DNA from: Oscillospiraceae bacterium
GTDB taxonomy: Bacteria; Bacillota; Clostridia; Saccharofermentanales; Saccharofermentanaceae
DNA length: 36,436 nucleotides
Assembly: GCA_902776845.1 (NCBI GenBank)
Contig: CACYRM010000034.1
Span: 1 to 36,436, forward strand
Direction of reading: 5' to 3'
The notes beneath the pieces are model-generated. The model did not search any database. It saw nothing but the letters and a program-made list of their open reading frames with translations, and had not been told where the DNA came from. The translations under genes were made by a program, and so were the position numbers. How positions within the stretch are numbered: position 1 is the first letter of the stretch; every line of letters begins with the position of its first letter. Of the stretch, positions 13,990-22,637 are shown piece by piece.

Positions 13990-16644
13990 ATGGCAAGGAT
14001 CGATTCAATCAGTAAGACGTTTGATCCCAATGAAGCCGAGAACAGGCTTTATACAAAGTGGATGACAAGCAATTATTTTCAGCCCAAGGCAGGCAAGACA
14101 GGGAAGAAGTTCTCTATTGTGATGCCCCCGCCGAATATTACCGGCCAGCTCCATATGGGACACGCTCTTGATAATACACTTCAGGATACATTGACAAGAT
14201 ATAAGAGAATGGCCGGTTACGAGACTTTATGGGTACCCGGAACTGACCACGCTTCAATCGCTACAGAGGCCAGGATCGTTGAGACTATGCGTAAAGAGGG
14301 GCTTACGAAGGACGATCTCGGCCGTGACAAGTTCCTTGAGAGAGCCTGGGCATGGAAAGAGCAGTACGGCGGAAGGATCGTCGAGCAGCTCAAGAAGATC
14401 GGCTCTTCATGCGACTGGTCTCATGAGCGTTTCACAATGGACGCCGGATGCTCTGATGCGGTTAAGGAAGTTTTCGTAAAGTATTACAATCAGGGACTTA
14501 TATACAGAGGCGAGAGGATCATCAACTGGTGCCCTCACTGCCTTACATCCATCTCTAATGCAGAGGTTGATTATGCTGATCAGGCAGGCCATTTCTGGCA
14601 CCTGAGATATCCCTTTGAGGACGGTTCAGGATATATCGATCTCGCAACGACAAGACCTGAGACACTCCTGGGCGATACCGCTGTTGCAGTTAACCCCAAG
14701 GATGAGAGATATAAGGACGTTATCGGCAAGATGCTCATCCTGCCCCTCGTAGGACGCAGGATCCCCGTTATCGCTGATGATTACGTTGATATCGAATTCG
14801 GTACAGGTGCCGTTAAGATCACGCCTGCACACGATCCCAACGACTTCGAAGTTGGACAGCGCCACGGTCTTGAGGTTATCACTGTTCTTACAGCAGATGC
14901 CAAGATCACCGAAGACTATCCGAAATATGCCGGAATGGACAGATACGAGGCAAGAGAAGCCATCGTTAAGGATCTTCAGGACGGCGGATTCCTCACAGAG
15001 ATCGAAGACTATTCCCACAACGTCGGTACATGCTACAGATGCGGAACAACGATCGAACCCCGTGTATCTCTGCAGTGGTTCGTTAAGATGGAAGAGCTTG
15101 CAAAGCCCGCTATCGAGGCAGTAAGAAACGGTTCCATCAGATTCGTACCGGAAAGATTTTCGAAGAATTACTTCAACTGGATGGAGGATATCAGAGACTG
15201 GTGTATCTCCAGACAGCTTTGGTGGGGTCACAGGATCCCCGCATTCTACTGCGATGACTGCGGTGAGATAGTTGTTACAAAGGAAGCTTCATGCACTTGC
15301 CCCAAGTGCGGCAAGGAGATGAGACAGGATCCTGATACTTTGGATACATGGTTCTCATCAGCTCTCTGGCCGTTCTCCACATTAGGCTGGCCCGAAAAGA
15401 CTGATGATCTCGCTAAGTTCTATCCTACGGATACTTTGGTAACCGGTTATGACATAATCACTTTCTGGGTTTCGAGAATGATCGTTGCCGGCATGGCTCA
15501 CATGAACGATGTTCCTTTCCGCGATGTTCTCATTCACGGTCTCGTAAGGGATTCACAGGGCCGCAAGATGAGCAAGTCTTTGGGCAACGGTATCGATCCG
15601 CTCGAGATCATCGACCAGAACGGCTGCGACGCTTTGAGATTCGCACTTGTTACAGGTAATGCACCTGGTAACGACCAGAGATTCCAGGAAGACAAGATCC
15701 TCATGGGCCGCAATCTTTCCAACAAGATCTGGAACGCAATGAGATTCGTTGTCATGAATACTGATGATGACTTCACGCCTGATCTTCTTGACGAGTCACT
15801 CTACACAACAGAAGACAAGTGGATCCTTACCGAGCTCAACACGCTCATCAGGGAAGCCACTGTTAATATTGATAACTATGAGTTCGGCGTTGCTTTGAGC
15901 AAGATCGTTGATTTCCTTTGGGATAACTTCTGCGACTGGTATATAGAGATCACAAAGAGCAGGCTCTACGATAAGGAGTGCAAGACAAGAAATAACGCTA
16001 TTTACCTTCTCAACTACGTTTTGAGCGAGGCAATGAAGCTCCTGCATCCTTTTATGCCTTTCATCACTGAAGAGGTATATTCCAACCTCGTTATCGCTGA
16101 TAAGGCTGAGTCCATCATGATCTCCGACTGGCCGGAGGCCGACAAGGTTCTGTCCAGCACCGAGGATGCCGAGATGATGAACACCATGATCGATGCCATT
16201 AGAGGTATCCGTGCGGTTCGTAAGAATATGGATGTTGCACCGTCTCGTAAGGCCCATATTATTGTTGTAACTGCTTCCGACAAGATCGCGAAAATGTTTA
16301 CCGACGGTGAAGGCTTCCTCGAAAGACTCGCTTCCGTAAGCAGTCTAGAGACAAGATCTTCCAAGGAAGGCATTCCGTCAACAGCTGTTACCGCGGTATT
16401 CGGCGGCGGCGAGATCTATATTCCTTTGGAGGACCTTATCGATATCGCAAAGGAACTCGAAAGACTCGACAAAGAGAAGACTCGCCTCGACGGCGAGATC
16501 AAGCGCCTTAACGGCAAGCTTTCCAATGAGTCATTTGTCAGCAAGGCTCCGGCTGCAGTAGTTGAGCAGGAAAGAGCCAAGCTTGCAAAATATGAAGAAA
16601 TGTATGCTAATCTTTCAGACAGGATAGAGGTTTTGAGCAAATAA
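13990..16644 (+). CDS. valS: Valyl-tRNA synthetase
   Basis: 884 residues, the usual bacterial length. Class I synthetase charging tRNA-Val. The HIGH motif appears as HMGH (residues 55-58) within PPPNITGQLHMGHALDNTLQ; KMSKS is intact (residues 526-530) in GRKMSKSLGNGIDP. The editing domain is recognisable by TTRPETLLGDTAVAVNP. A zinc-like cluster CDDCGEIVV...CPKCG lies before the KMSKS half. The C-terminus ends in the coiled coil typical of ValRS (LIDIAKELERLDKEKTRLDG). No T-box leader precedes it; the gene follows glk closely and is probably co-transcribed with it. Confidence 0.97.
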   Translation: MARIDSISKTFDPNEAENRLYTKWMTSNYFQPKAGKTGKKFSIVMPPPNITGQLHMGHALDNTLQDTLTRYKRMAGYETLWVPGTDHASIATEARIVETMRKEGLTKDDLGRDKFLERAWAWKEQYGGRIVEQLKKIGSSCDWSHERFTMDAGCSDAVKEVFVKYYNQGLIYRGERIINWCPHCLTSISNAEVDYADQAGHFWHLRYPFEDGSGYIDLATTRPETLLGDTAVAVNPKDERYKDVIGKMLILPLVGRRIPVIADDYVDIEFGTGAVKITPAHDPNDFEVGQRHGLEVITVLTADAKITEDYPKYAGMDRYEAREAIVKDLQDGGFLTEIEDYSHNVGTCYRCGTTIEPRVSLQWFVKMEELAKPAIEAVRNGSIRFVPERFSKNYFNWMEDIRDWCISRQLWWGHRIPAFYCDDCGEIVVTKEASCTCPKCGKEMRQDPDTLDTWFSSALWPFSTLGWPEKTDDLAKFYPTDTLVTGYDIITFWVSRMIVAGMAHMNDVPFRDVLIHGLVRDSQGRKMSKSLGNGIDPLEIIDQNGCDALRFALVTGNAPGNDQRFQEDKILMGRNLSNKIWNAMRFVVMNTDDDFTPDLLDESLYTTEDKWILTELNTLIREATVNIDNYEFGVALSKIVDFLWDNFCDWYIEITKSRLYDKECKTRNNAIYLLNYVLSEAMKLLHPFMPFITEEVYSNLVIADKAESIMISDWPEADKVLSSTEDAEMMNTMIDAIRGIRAVRKNMDVAPSRKAHIIVVTASDKIAKMFTDGEGFLERLASVSSLETRSSKEGIPSTAVTAVFGGGEIYIPLEDLIDIAKELERLDKEKTRLDGEIKRLNGKLSNESFVSKAPAAVVEQERAKLAKYEEMYANLSDRIEVLSK

Positions 16645-16660
16645 TTAAGGAGGAGTTATT

Positions 16661-17461
16661 ATGGCTAATGAACTCGAGAACAAAGAATTGATTGACAAGC
16701 TGCCCAAGGAGGGGGTCCATTGTTATCCGGCAAATCCGTCGAAGATAACGACCAACAGAGTAGTTTCTGTGATCTTCTTTGTTATCGGCTTATTTCTTTT
16801 CTTTATCGGATTACTCAAGATCGATGATACCAACATGATCGTCAAGATCGCACTCCTTGTTGTAGGCGGTTTGAGCTGCATTATCAGCCTTCTTGTTTTC
16901 GCGCAGTCTTTCCTTATCGCAAAGTTCCGCGTGGCAGTCGATTACAACGAGAAGAACGTCGTTTTGAGATACCGTTACAGCAAGATCGCTATTCCTTTCG
17001 AGAACTTTGACGGAAGAGACGGAACACCTGACCAGGCAGAAGCTATCATCGACAAGAACTTCAAGAAAGGCACTACTTTCTATCTCGTACTTGATGATGT
17101 TTTCGAGGACGCGTGCTATCAGACATCTTCATCTGATCTTGAATCAGTAGATGACTTCAAGCAGCTGCGTGAAGAGTGCTTTGCCATTGCCGAAGCATAC
17201 GGTGCACGTAACAGCAAGGACAAGGTCAAGTTCTATTACGAGAAGGATAATGTTGAGAAGGATACAGGCTCAACCGAGATCGACGCCCTCATCGAGGAAA
17301 CAAAGGCCGAGAAGAAGGCTGATGAGGAAGCCGAGGCTGCTAAACGTGCTGAAGAGCAGGCTGCAAGAGAAGCAGAAGAGGCTGCAGCAAAGGCAGCTGC
17401 AGAGGCTGAGGGTGCTGAAGAGGACGCCTCTGAAGCTGATTCTGATAAGGACGAAGAATAA
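16661..17461 (+). CDS. Membrane protein with PH-like domain and Ala/Glu tail
   Basis: 266 residues. Two membrane helices lie at about residues 33-53 and 60-85. They are followed by a beta-rich domain (FRVAVDYNEKNVVLRYRYSKIAIPFENF, then TTFYLVLDDVFEDACY) that resembles bacterial PH-type membrane-associated domains, and a helix. The last about 50 residues are almost entirely Ala, Glu, Lys and Asp and should form a charged helix or coiled coil inside the cell. I do not recognise a named family. A strong AAGGAGGAG precedes the ATG, 16 bases after valS, and a terminator follows, so it closes the glk-valS unit. Confidence 0.7.
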   Translation: MANELENKELIDKLPKEGVHCYPANPSKITTNRVVSVIFFVIGLFLFFIGLLKIDDTNMIVKIALLVVGGLSCIISLLVFAQSFLIAKFRVAVDYNEKNVVLRYRYSKIAIPFENFDGRDGTPDQAEAIIDKNFKKGTTFYLVLDDVFEDACYQTSSSDLESVDDFKQLREECFAIAEAYGARNSKDKVKFYYEKDNVEKDTGSTEIDALIEETKAEKKADEEAEAAKRAEEQAAREAEEAAAKAAAEAEGAEEDASEADSDKDEE

Positions 17462-17489
17462 TATATATTTACTACTTGTAAGCTTGAGG

Positions 17490-17522
17490 AGCTGCTTCTT
17501 AATGGAGGCAGCTTTTTTTTTA
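17490..17522 (+). terminator. Rho-independent terminator after the valS unit
   Basis: A 9-bp stem, AGCTGCTTC pairing with GAGGCAGCT (one G-U), with a short loop, followed by ten T residues from 17513. It ends the glk-valS-membrane protein unit. Confidence 0.9.
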
Positions 17523-17541
17523 TGTATTAGCGGTAATTAGA

Positions 17542-17797
17542 ATAATCGCGGCAGTTTGCACGGCGTGTGCCGTGTGTTTTGCCTGGATTTCCCATCAAAT
17601 CCTTTATAATCCCGGCGGTTTGCCCGGCGTACGCCGTAGGTTTTGCCTTGATTATGCTAGTTTACCCTCAAAATGCCGGCATTTCTCACGGCACCTGCCG
17701 TGCTTTATGCCGGGATTTCCCACTAAATCCTTTATATTCCTGGCGGTTTGCCCGGCGTCTGCCGTGCTTTATGCCGGTATTATGATGTTGCAGCCAG
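17542..17797. repeat. Tandem repeat, 4 x 64 bp, with internal hairpins
   Basis: Four copies with an exact 64-bp period start at 17542, 17606, 17670 and 17734. Each contains a GC-rich inverted repeat around CGGC...GCCG: CACGGC-GTGT-GCCGTG in copy 1, CGGCGTACGCCG in copy 2, CACGGCA-CC-TGCCGTG in copy 3, and CGGC-GTCT-GCCG in copy 4. Copies 1 and 3 share the tail GATTTCCCA.C.AAATCCTTT, while copies 2 and 4 share GCGGTTTGCCCGGCGT, so there is a 128-bp higher-order unit present twice. The block lies between two convergent genes, after the terminator. It resembles REP/BIME-type intergenic repeats. The open frames running through it are not conserved by the period, which is not a multiple of three. 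Confidence 0.9.
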
Positions 17798-17829
17798 AAA
17801 AGACCGTGCTCGCACCGGCCAAAATATAC

Positions 17830-18540
17830 TTAAACGTCCTTTAACAGTTCTTTTTTCTCTTCAGCCGTCAGATATCTCCATTTGCCGGTCTCGAGATCGC
17901 CGAGCTGAATGTTCATGAAGCGGATCCTCTTAAGTCTCGTAACCTTATATCCGAGATATTCGCACATGCGGCGGATCTGGCGGTTTAAACCCTGATGGAG
18001 GATTATCCTGAAAGTCTTATCTCCTGCGGGCTTAAGTTTGCAGGGAAGTGTGAGCTGTCCAAGTACAGGCACGCCGGATTCCATTTCTTTGATAAAAGCC
18101 TTGTCATAAGGACGGTTTACCGTGACAAGATATTCTTTCTCATGACCGTTCTCGGCGCGGAGCAGTCTGTTGACGATAGAGCCATCATTTGTGAGAAGTA
18201 TCAGGCCTGATGAGTTTTTGTCGAGGCGTCCGACAGGGAAGATGCGGTCCTTGTATCCGATATAATCGATTATGTTAGAAGGATCTCTTCTGTCAGTCGT
18301 GCAGGTTACGCCCAGGGGCTTGTTGAAGGCGATATAGATCATATCGTCATCGGGGATTATCGCTCTGCTGTTTACTTCGACGACATCTCCGGCGGTTACT
18401 TTGCTGCCCTGGACCGCAGGCTCGCCGTTTATGGTCACTTTGCCGTTTTCGATAAGGGTATCAGCTTCACGCCTTGAGCAAAGGCCTGAAGAAGCGATGT
18501 ATTTGTTCAGCCTTATTCCTTCAGAATCAGTCCCAGACAT
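17830..18540 (-). CDS. rluF: RluF-like 23S rRNA pseudouridine synthase
   Basis: 236 residues of the RsuA/RluB/RluF family, which converts uridine to pseudouridine in rRNA. An S4 RNA-binding domain lies at about residues 8-55 (LNKYIASSGLCSRREADTLI). The catalytic aspartate is in VGRLDKNSSGLILLTNDG. The block GLNRQIRRMCEYLGYKVTRL plus PVLGQLTLPCK resembles RluF, which modifies U2604 in Escherichia coli, more than RsuA or RluB. The start overlaps the end of the histidine kinase gene by 14 bases, so it is the third gene of the regulator operon. The 3' end faces the tandem repeat; no clear own terminator is seen. Confidence 0.88.
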   Translation of the reverse strand: MSGTDSEGIRLNKYIASSGLCSRREADTLIENGKVTINGEPAVQGSKVTAGDVVEVNSRAIIPDDDMIYIAFNKPLGVTCTTDRRDPSNIIDYIGYKDRIFPVGRLDKNSSGLILLTNDGSIVNRLLRAENGHEKEYLVTVNRPYDKAFIKEMESGVPVLGQLTLPCKLKPAGDKTFRIILHQGLNRQIRRMCEYLGYKVTRLKRIRFMNIQLGDLETGKWRYLTAEEKKELLKDV

Positions 18541-20329
18541 CAGGAACCTCAGCCTTTGTAAGGGTGAATGTGAACGTTGAGCCTTCCTCGTACTTGCTGT
18601 TGACCGTGATAGTCTCGCCCATGTAAGTCAGAAGCTCTTTCGCGATCGAAAGCCCCAGGCCGGAACCTTTCTTTCCGCGCGCTCTGTCAGCCTTGAAGAA
18701 CCTGTCGAAAATATGACCGATATCATATTCGTGTATGCCTTGGCCGGTGTCGGCAACTGAGACATAAACCTTTTTCTCGGTCTCGATATAATCGGTGGCA
18801 ATAGTGATCGTCTTGCCTGCGGGGGTGTACTTTTTGGCATTGTCGAGAAGGATGACGAGGATCTGTTCGACGCGGTCAGGGTTACCGATAACCGTAGGAA
18901 GCTCGCCGTAGTTGTTCTGCACGGAGAACTTGATGCCTGCTTCCTTCATGATGGGCTTGAACCTGATCTCGATATTGGAGATCAAAGTGTTCAGATTGAA
19001 GGGGAAAGTCTTGAACGCGAGCGTTCTTGACTGGAGCTTGGAGAGCTCTAACATGTCGTCGATAAGACGCGAAAGTCTCATTGTCTCGTTGAGGATGATC
19101 TGATAGTAACGCTGGCGGTCGCTCTCTTTCTTGACCATGCCGTCCGACAGAGGCTCGATAAGACCTCTTAATGTCTGGAGCGGCGTGCGGAGCTCGTGAG
19201 AGATATTGGCAACGTAATCCTGACGGAAACGCTCGTTCTTCTGTTCCTCGAAGATATCACGGAAGAATCCGGTCGCACCGATAATGCGGGTATTGTCAGT
19301 GGAATCATATTTAGGAATTATGGTGCACTGGTATGCATAGTCGCGGGAGTCGATCTGTCTGGTCTTGGTCTCGCCCGTGGAGATACAGTCTTCAAAGTCA
19401 GACCATACATCGTCAAACGGTATGAGCTGCAGCCTTTCCGTGAACATGTTGTTCTTCTCGGCACGCTCGAAAAGCTTATGGATGGCTTTGTTCGTAGTAA
19501 CCGGCACTGAATCCTTATCAACAACCACGATGCCGTCCGAAATCACATCGAAAATATCCTGCAGCTGGTTACGCTCGGAAGTAAGGTCGCTGATGGACTT
19601 GGAGAGCCTGTCAGCGAGGAAGTTGAACGACTGGCCGAGTTCTCCGATCTCGCCTTTGTGGGATTCATCGGCCCGGATGCTGAAGTTGCCCTTACCGTAT
19701 TCCATCGCGACTTCGTTGATCTTCTGCAGAGGAAGCACCATCCTGCTTACGAAAGCGTATGCCGGAACGAGCATAGCGAACGCTGCCATAAGGGTGGAAA
19801 GAAGAAGAATGTTCAGATATTTGACGATAGTCTCACTGTATCCGTTGAGATATGAAAGCGAATAGAGATAATAAGGGCTGCCGTCGATCGAGATCTGAAG
19901 CCGGGTAATAAGTATCATGTCATACATATTCAGATCTGCAACATAATACTCAAGACCGTTGAGATCTTCATAAGCCAGTGAATTCAGAAGGGGAACAAGG
20001 CTGGAAGTGTCTTTTACGGCAATATTCCTGTCTTCAATGCTCGTGGAATTAACGATATCGCCGTTAGTATTTACAAGATAATAGTCGTGACCTGTTGCGT
20101 AACATGTATCGAAGAAAAATATCCTGTAATCGACATTATCAAAACAGTGGGGATTTTTCTCGAAAAGCCCCTGGAACTTTACGTCCTGTTCCAAAGCCCG
20201 GTCGAGCTCAACCGTAATTGTGGCGCTTCGTCCGGCAACAAGGAAAGCAATAGTAGCAAGTATTGCCGATGCCAGGAGGGACAATACGACAAGCGTCATG
20301 GTTCGCTTTAAAAGCGTACTTTGGAACAT
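18527..20329 (-). CDS. Sensor histidine kinase (WalK/PhoR type)
   Basis: 600 residues. A membrane helix at about residues 10-32 is followed by an extracytoplasmic sensor region of about 140 residues, a second helix near 172-200, a HAMP domain (PLQKINEVAMEYGKGNFSIRA), a PAS domain (LQDIFDVISDGIVVVDKDSV) and the kinase core. The phosphorylated histidine is H378 in ISHELRTPLQTL. The N, G1 and G2 boxes are LLDNAKKYTP, VADTGQGI and GKKGSGLGLSIAKEL. The architecture fits PhoR/WalK kinases. It begins directly after the response regulator stop codon (TAAATG), so both are translated together. The signal is unknown. Confidence 0.93.
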   Translation of the reverse strand: MFQSTLLKRTMTLVVLSLLASAILATIAFLVAGRSATITVELDRALEQDVKFQGLFEKNPHCFDNVDYRIFFFDTCYATGHDYYLVNTNGDIVNSTSIEDRNIAVKDTSSLVPLLNSLAYEDLNGLEYYVADLNMYDMILITRLQISIDGSPYYLYSLSYLNGYSETIVKYLNILLLSTLMAAFAMLVPAYAFVSRMVLPLQKINEVAMEYGKGNFSIRADESHKGEIGELGQSFNFLADRLSKSISDLTSERNQLQDIFDVISDGIVVVDKDSVPVTTNKAIHKLFERAEKNNMFTERLQLIPFDDVWSDFEDCISTGETKTRQIDSRDYAYQCTIIPKYDSTDNTRIIGATGFFRDIFEEQKNERFRQDYVANISHELRTPLQTLRGLIEPLSDGMVKKESDRQRYYQIILNETMRLSRLIDDMLELSKLQSRTLAFKTFPFNLNTLISNIEIRFKPIMKEAGIKFSVQNNYGELPTVIGNPDRVEQILVILLDNAKKYTPAGKTITIATDYIETEKKVYVSVADTGQGIHEYDIGHIFDRFFKADRARGKKGSGLGLSIAKELLTYMGETITVNSKYEEGSTFTFTLTKAEVPDVWD

Positions 20330-21016
20330 TTACGAGACCTCGAATTTGTAGCCGATACCGTAGATGGTCTGGATCGACCATGTGGCGTTGTCAAATGTGA
20401 TCTTCTGTCTAATCCTCTTGATATGGGTATCAACTGTTCTTGAATCACCGTTATAATCAACGCCCCAGACCGCTTCAAGGATCTGTTCGCGTCCGAAAAC
20501 CTGTCCCGGATGGGAAGCGAGAAGATAAAGGATCTCAACTTCCTTGGGCGTGCAGGGAACGCCTTCGCCGTTGGACTTTACCGCATAATTGTTGAGGTTG
20601 ATCTCAAGACCGTCAAATGTAAGGACTGAGGAAGGCTTGGGGGTATCTCCGAAACGGCGGAGAACGGCTTTAACCCTCGCAATGACCTCGCGGGGTGAAA
20701 AAGGCTTTACGATATAGTCATCAGCGCCCAGCTCAAGACCTACGATCTTATCGATCTCCTCGCCCTTTGCCGTGAGCATGATGATTGGCGTAGCCATGGT
20801 CTTTCTTAACTCACGGCATACATCGAGACCGCTCATCTCAGGCATCATGACATCAAGAAGAATGAGGTCAGGCTTGTTCGCCTGAGCCATCTCAAGTGAT
20901 TCTTTTCCGTCATATGCGTCTATATGTGTGAAATTGTCGTTGTCGAGATAAAGACCCAATGATTCGTGTACGACCGGGTCATCGTCGCAGATCAGAATGT
21001 TAGGTGCTACAGCCAT
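20330..21016 (-). CDS. OmpR/PhoB-family response regulator
   Basis: 228 residues. The receiver domain has acidic residues D11-D13, the phosphoacceptor D55 in LILLDVMMPEM, and the conserved Thr and Lys (MLTAKGEE). The C-terminal winged helix has the PhoB pattern: VPCTPKEVEILYLLASHPGQVFGREQIL and DSRTVDTHIKRIRQKI. This is the DNA-binding partner of the adjacent kinase. WalR and PhoB/PhoP members look alike, so no specific symbol is given. It has its own promoter on the minus strand and faces the lipoprotein cluster across about 155 bases, making those genes candidate targets. Confidence 0.94.
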   Translation of the reverse strand: MAVAPNILICDDDPVVHESLGLYLDNDNFTHIDAYDGKESLEMAQANKPDLILLDVMMPEMSGLDVCRELRKTMATPIIMLTAKGEEIDKIVGLELGADDYIVKPFSPREVIARVKAVLRRFGDTPKPSSVLTFDGLEINLNNYAVKSNGEGVPCTPKEVEILYLLASHPGQVFGREQILEAVWGVDYNGDSRTVDTHIKRIRQKITFDNATWSIQTIYGIGYKFEVS

Positions 21017-21045
21017 TTTTTCTTAACCCCCGAATTAATAGAAAT

Positions 21046-21075
21046 ATTATATTATTCTTTAACTTGAATATGCAA
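21046..21075 (-). promoter_or_regulatory. Promoter of the two-component operon
   Basis: On the minus strand TTGCAT (21075-21070) and TATAAT (21051-21046) are separated by 18 bp. The start codon lies about 30 bases further, after a GGGGG-type Shine-Dalgarno. Confidence 0.55.
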
Positions 21076-21172
21076 TCAGATTTGGAAAATCAAATTAAAT
21101 TATTAATTTCATTGTGTTTTTGTATTTTTAAATATAAAATTTAAAAAGTTCTTCATGAGGGAGGGTGCTTTA

Positions 21173-22543
21173 ATGATAAGGAATTCTTTGAAAAAAGCGG
21201 TATCTGTCCTGTTGACAGGTGCTGTTATGTTTGGATTTGCCGGATGTCTTGATTTCGGCGGTAACAAAAAGGCTGTTATTGAGGCGGCAGACACACTTGC
21301 TTCCAATATGGCATCTGCTGATGCGGCTAAGCTCATAAAGAACTCAACGCTCAGCAAAAAGAGCGATGAGGCTGTTGCGCTGACAGAACTTTTATCCAAT
21401 GATAAGAGCTCTGAGGATGAGACCGCATTCTACAAGGCTGTTGAGAAGACTATCGAGTATGAGATCGATGAGGATTCTGTAACAGTCGAGAAGGATTCGG
21501 CTTCAATTAATATCGTTTTCACGATCGCTGATTATTCCAAGGTCCTTCAGGATGATTTCTCGAGCATTGACGAACTCACTGCCGCAATAAAGAAGGCAGA
21601 CACAATGACTGTCAAGTTTACGGCTGAATTCGCCAAAGAGGAGAAGGAATGGATCCCCGACAACGTCGGCAGCAAGAAGTTCATGAAGCTTTATGAATAC
21701 AGAAACGCCGAGATAGTTCTCGGATTGTCAGCTGATATCATCAAGGGCTTTATCGACAAGTCCCTGAGCGGCTTCTGGCTTTCTGAAGACAAGTATGTTG
21801 ATACGACATTTATTGAGTATGATCTCTATCTTGATTCGGCTATCTATGATTTTGAATCACGCAACGAATATATGTATATTGTCCTTTCCAAGGACGGAGT
21901 TCCGGTCTATACCGGTCCGGATATAAAGATCGGCGAATCTACATATGTTGTACTGCGTGTGGACAGTGATCAGGCCGGACTTGGCGCTTTCGAATATTTC
22001 GAGACCGGCAAGTATACGATGGATCTGTACTATAAGGGTCCCAACGGCGACGAACTGATCGAATCCAATTCCGTTGATGTTGAGAAGACTGTCATTCCTA
22101 CGTTCACATCTTCATCCAATATTGGCCCCAATGATGATCTTTTCCCGGGTGAGGGTGAATATTTCGAGTTCAATGACTGGGACTTCAGGAGCAATGTTAT
22201 TGTAGCCAAATGGTTTGATTATGACGGTTATAAGCTCGATGACGACGTTTATTCATCGGATGTTCTTACGATCGCCTTCTCGCTGGAAGTTATTCCCTCA
22301 TGCACAATGGAGGTCGAATACTGCTACTACTACACGGATAGTGAGGACGAGGACGCGCTGAGTGAAGCTCTTTCGAATCCTATCTATTCCGATACGGTTA
22401 CGCCTACAACGTATGCGAACGGAACATTCTACGATTTCGATTATGAGGTAAACGGCGAGGCAGACCCCGGTTATTACGTCATAGTGGTATTTGAGGCCGG
22501 CACATCCAATGTCCTTTTGTACGGATTCTGTGTTGTTTCTTAA
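21173..22543 (+). CDS. Lipoprotein with N-terminal alpha/beta and two beta-sandwich modules
   Basis: 456 residues. The signal peptide ends in the lipobox FAGC (cysteine near residue 25). A helical/NTF2-like part of about 150 residues (VIEAADTLASNMASADAAKLI) is followed by two modules that look related, each ending in a strand pattern G-x-Y-x-x-x-x-x (TGKYTMDLYY and DPGYYVIVVFEA). It is a paralogue of the next gene: both carry C-terminal YYYTDSEDED / YYYSEESDFG and LSEALSNPIY / LSELKPVYQG segments. I chose the ATG at 21173, 8 bases after GAGGGAGGG, over an upstream in-frame ATG at 21155 that would contain that site. Function unknown; the gene is divergent from the two-component operon. Confidence 0.75.
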   Translation: MIRNSLKKAVSVLLTGAVMFGFAGCLDFGGNKKAVIEAADTLASNMASADAAKLIKNSTLSKKSDEAVALTELLSNDKSSEDETAFYKAVEKTIEYEIDEDSVTVEKDSASINIVFTIADYSKVLQDDFSSIDELTAAIKKADTMTVKFTAEFAKEEKEWIPDNVGSKKFMKLYEYRNAEIVLGLSADIIKGFIDKSLSGFWLSEDKYVDTTFIEYDLYLDSAIYDFESRNEYMYIVLSKDGVPVYTGPDIKIGESTYVVLRVDSDQAGLGAFEYFETGKYTMDLYYKGPNGDELIESNSVDVEKTVIPTFTSSSNIGPNDDLFPGEGEYFEFNDWDFRSNVIVAKWFDYDGYKLDDDVYSSDVLTIAFSLEVIPSCTMEVEYCYYYTDSEDEDALSEALSNPIYSDTVTPTTYANGTFYDFDYEVNGEADPGYYVIVVFEAGTSNVLLYGFCVVS

Positions 22544-22572
22544 GATTCTGCCTGATTGATTCTTTAATCTTT

Positions 22573-22581
22573 TGGTATAAT
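22573..22581 (+). promoter_or_regulatory. Extended -10 promoter of the second lipoprotein gene
   Basis: TGGTATAAT: a perfect TATAAT at 22576-22581 with the TG of an extended -10. A 7-bp perfect inverted repeat, GTGGCGC (22583-22589) and GCGCCAC (22604-22610), begins two bases later and so covers the transcription start and early leader. Confidence 0.5.
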
Positions 22582-22582
22582 G

Positions 22583-22610
22583 GTGGCGCTTTCGGATAAG
22601 AAGGCGCCAC
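22583..22610 (+). promoter_or_regulatory. Inverted repeat overlapping a transcription start
   Basis: GTGGCGC and GCGCCAC are separated by a 14-base loop, followed by only three T residues. As RNA it could be a weak terminator of the upstream gene or a 5' stem that protects the message; as DNA it could be an operator. The T-run is too short for a confident terminator call. Confidence 0.4.
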
Positions 22611-22637
22611 TTTAACTATGAGGGAAAAGGAATATAA

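Noticed and set aside
14626..15231. 201-residue minus-strand ORF opposite valS
   Set aside because: It is the antisense shadow of the conserved synthetase and resembles no protein family.
17542..17797. CRISPR array
   Set aside because: Units are contiguous without unique spacers, are diverged along their whole length and have no cas genes nearby.
17567..17844. Overlapping open frames running through the tandem repeat
   Set aside because: The 64-bp period is not a multiple of three, no ribosome site precedes them, and the peptide is Cys/Pro-rich without family resemblance. The frames are by-products of the repeat.
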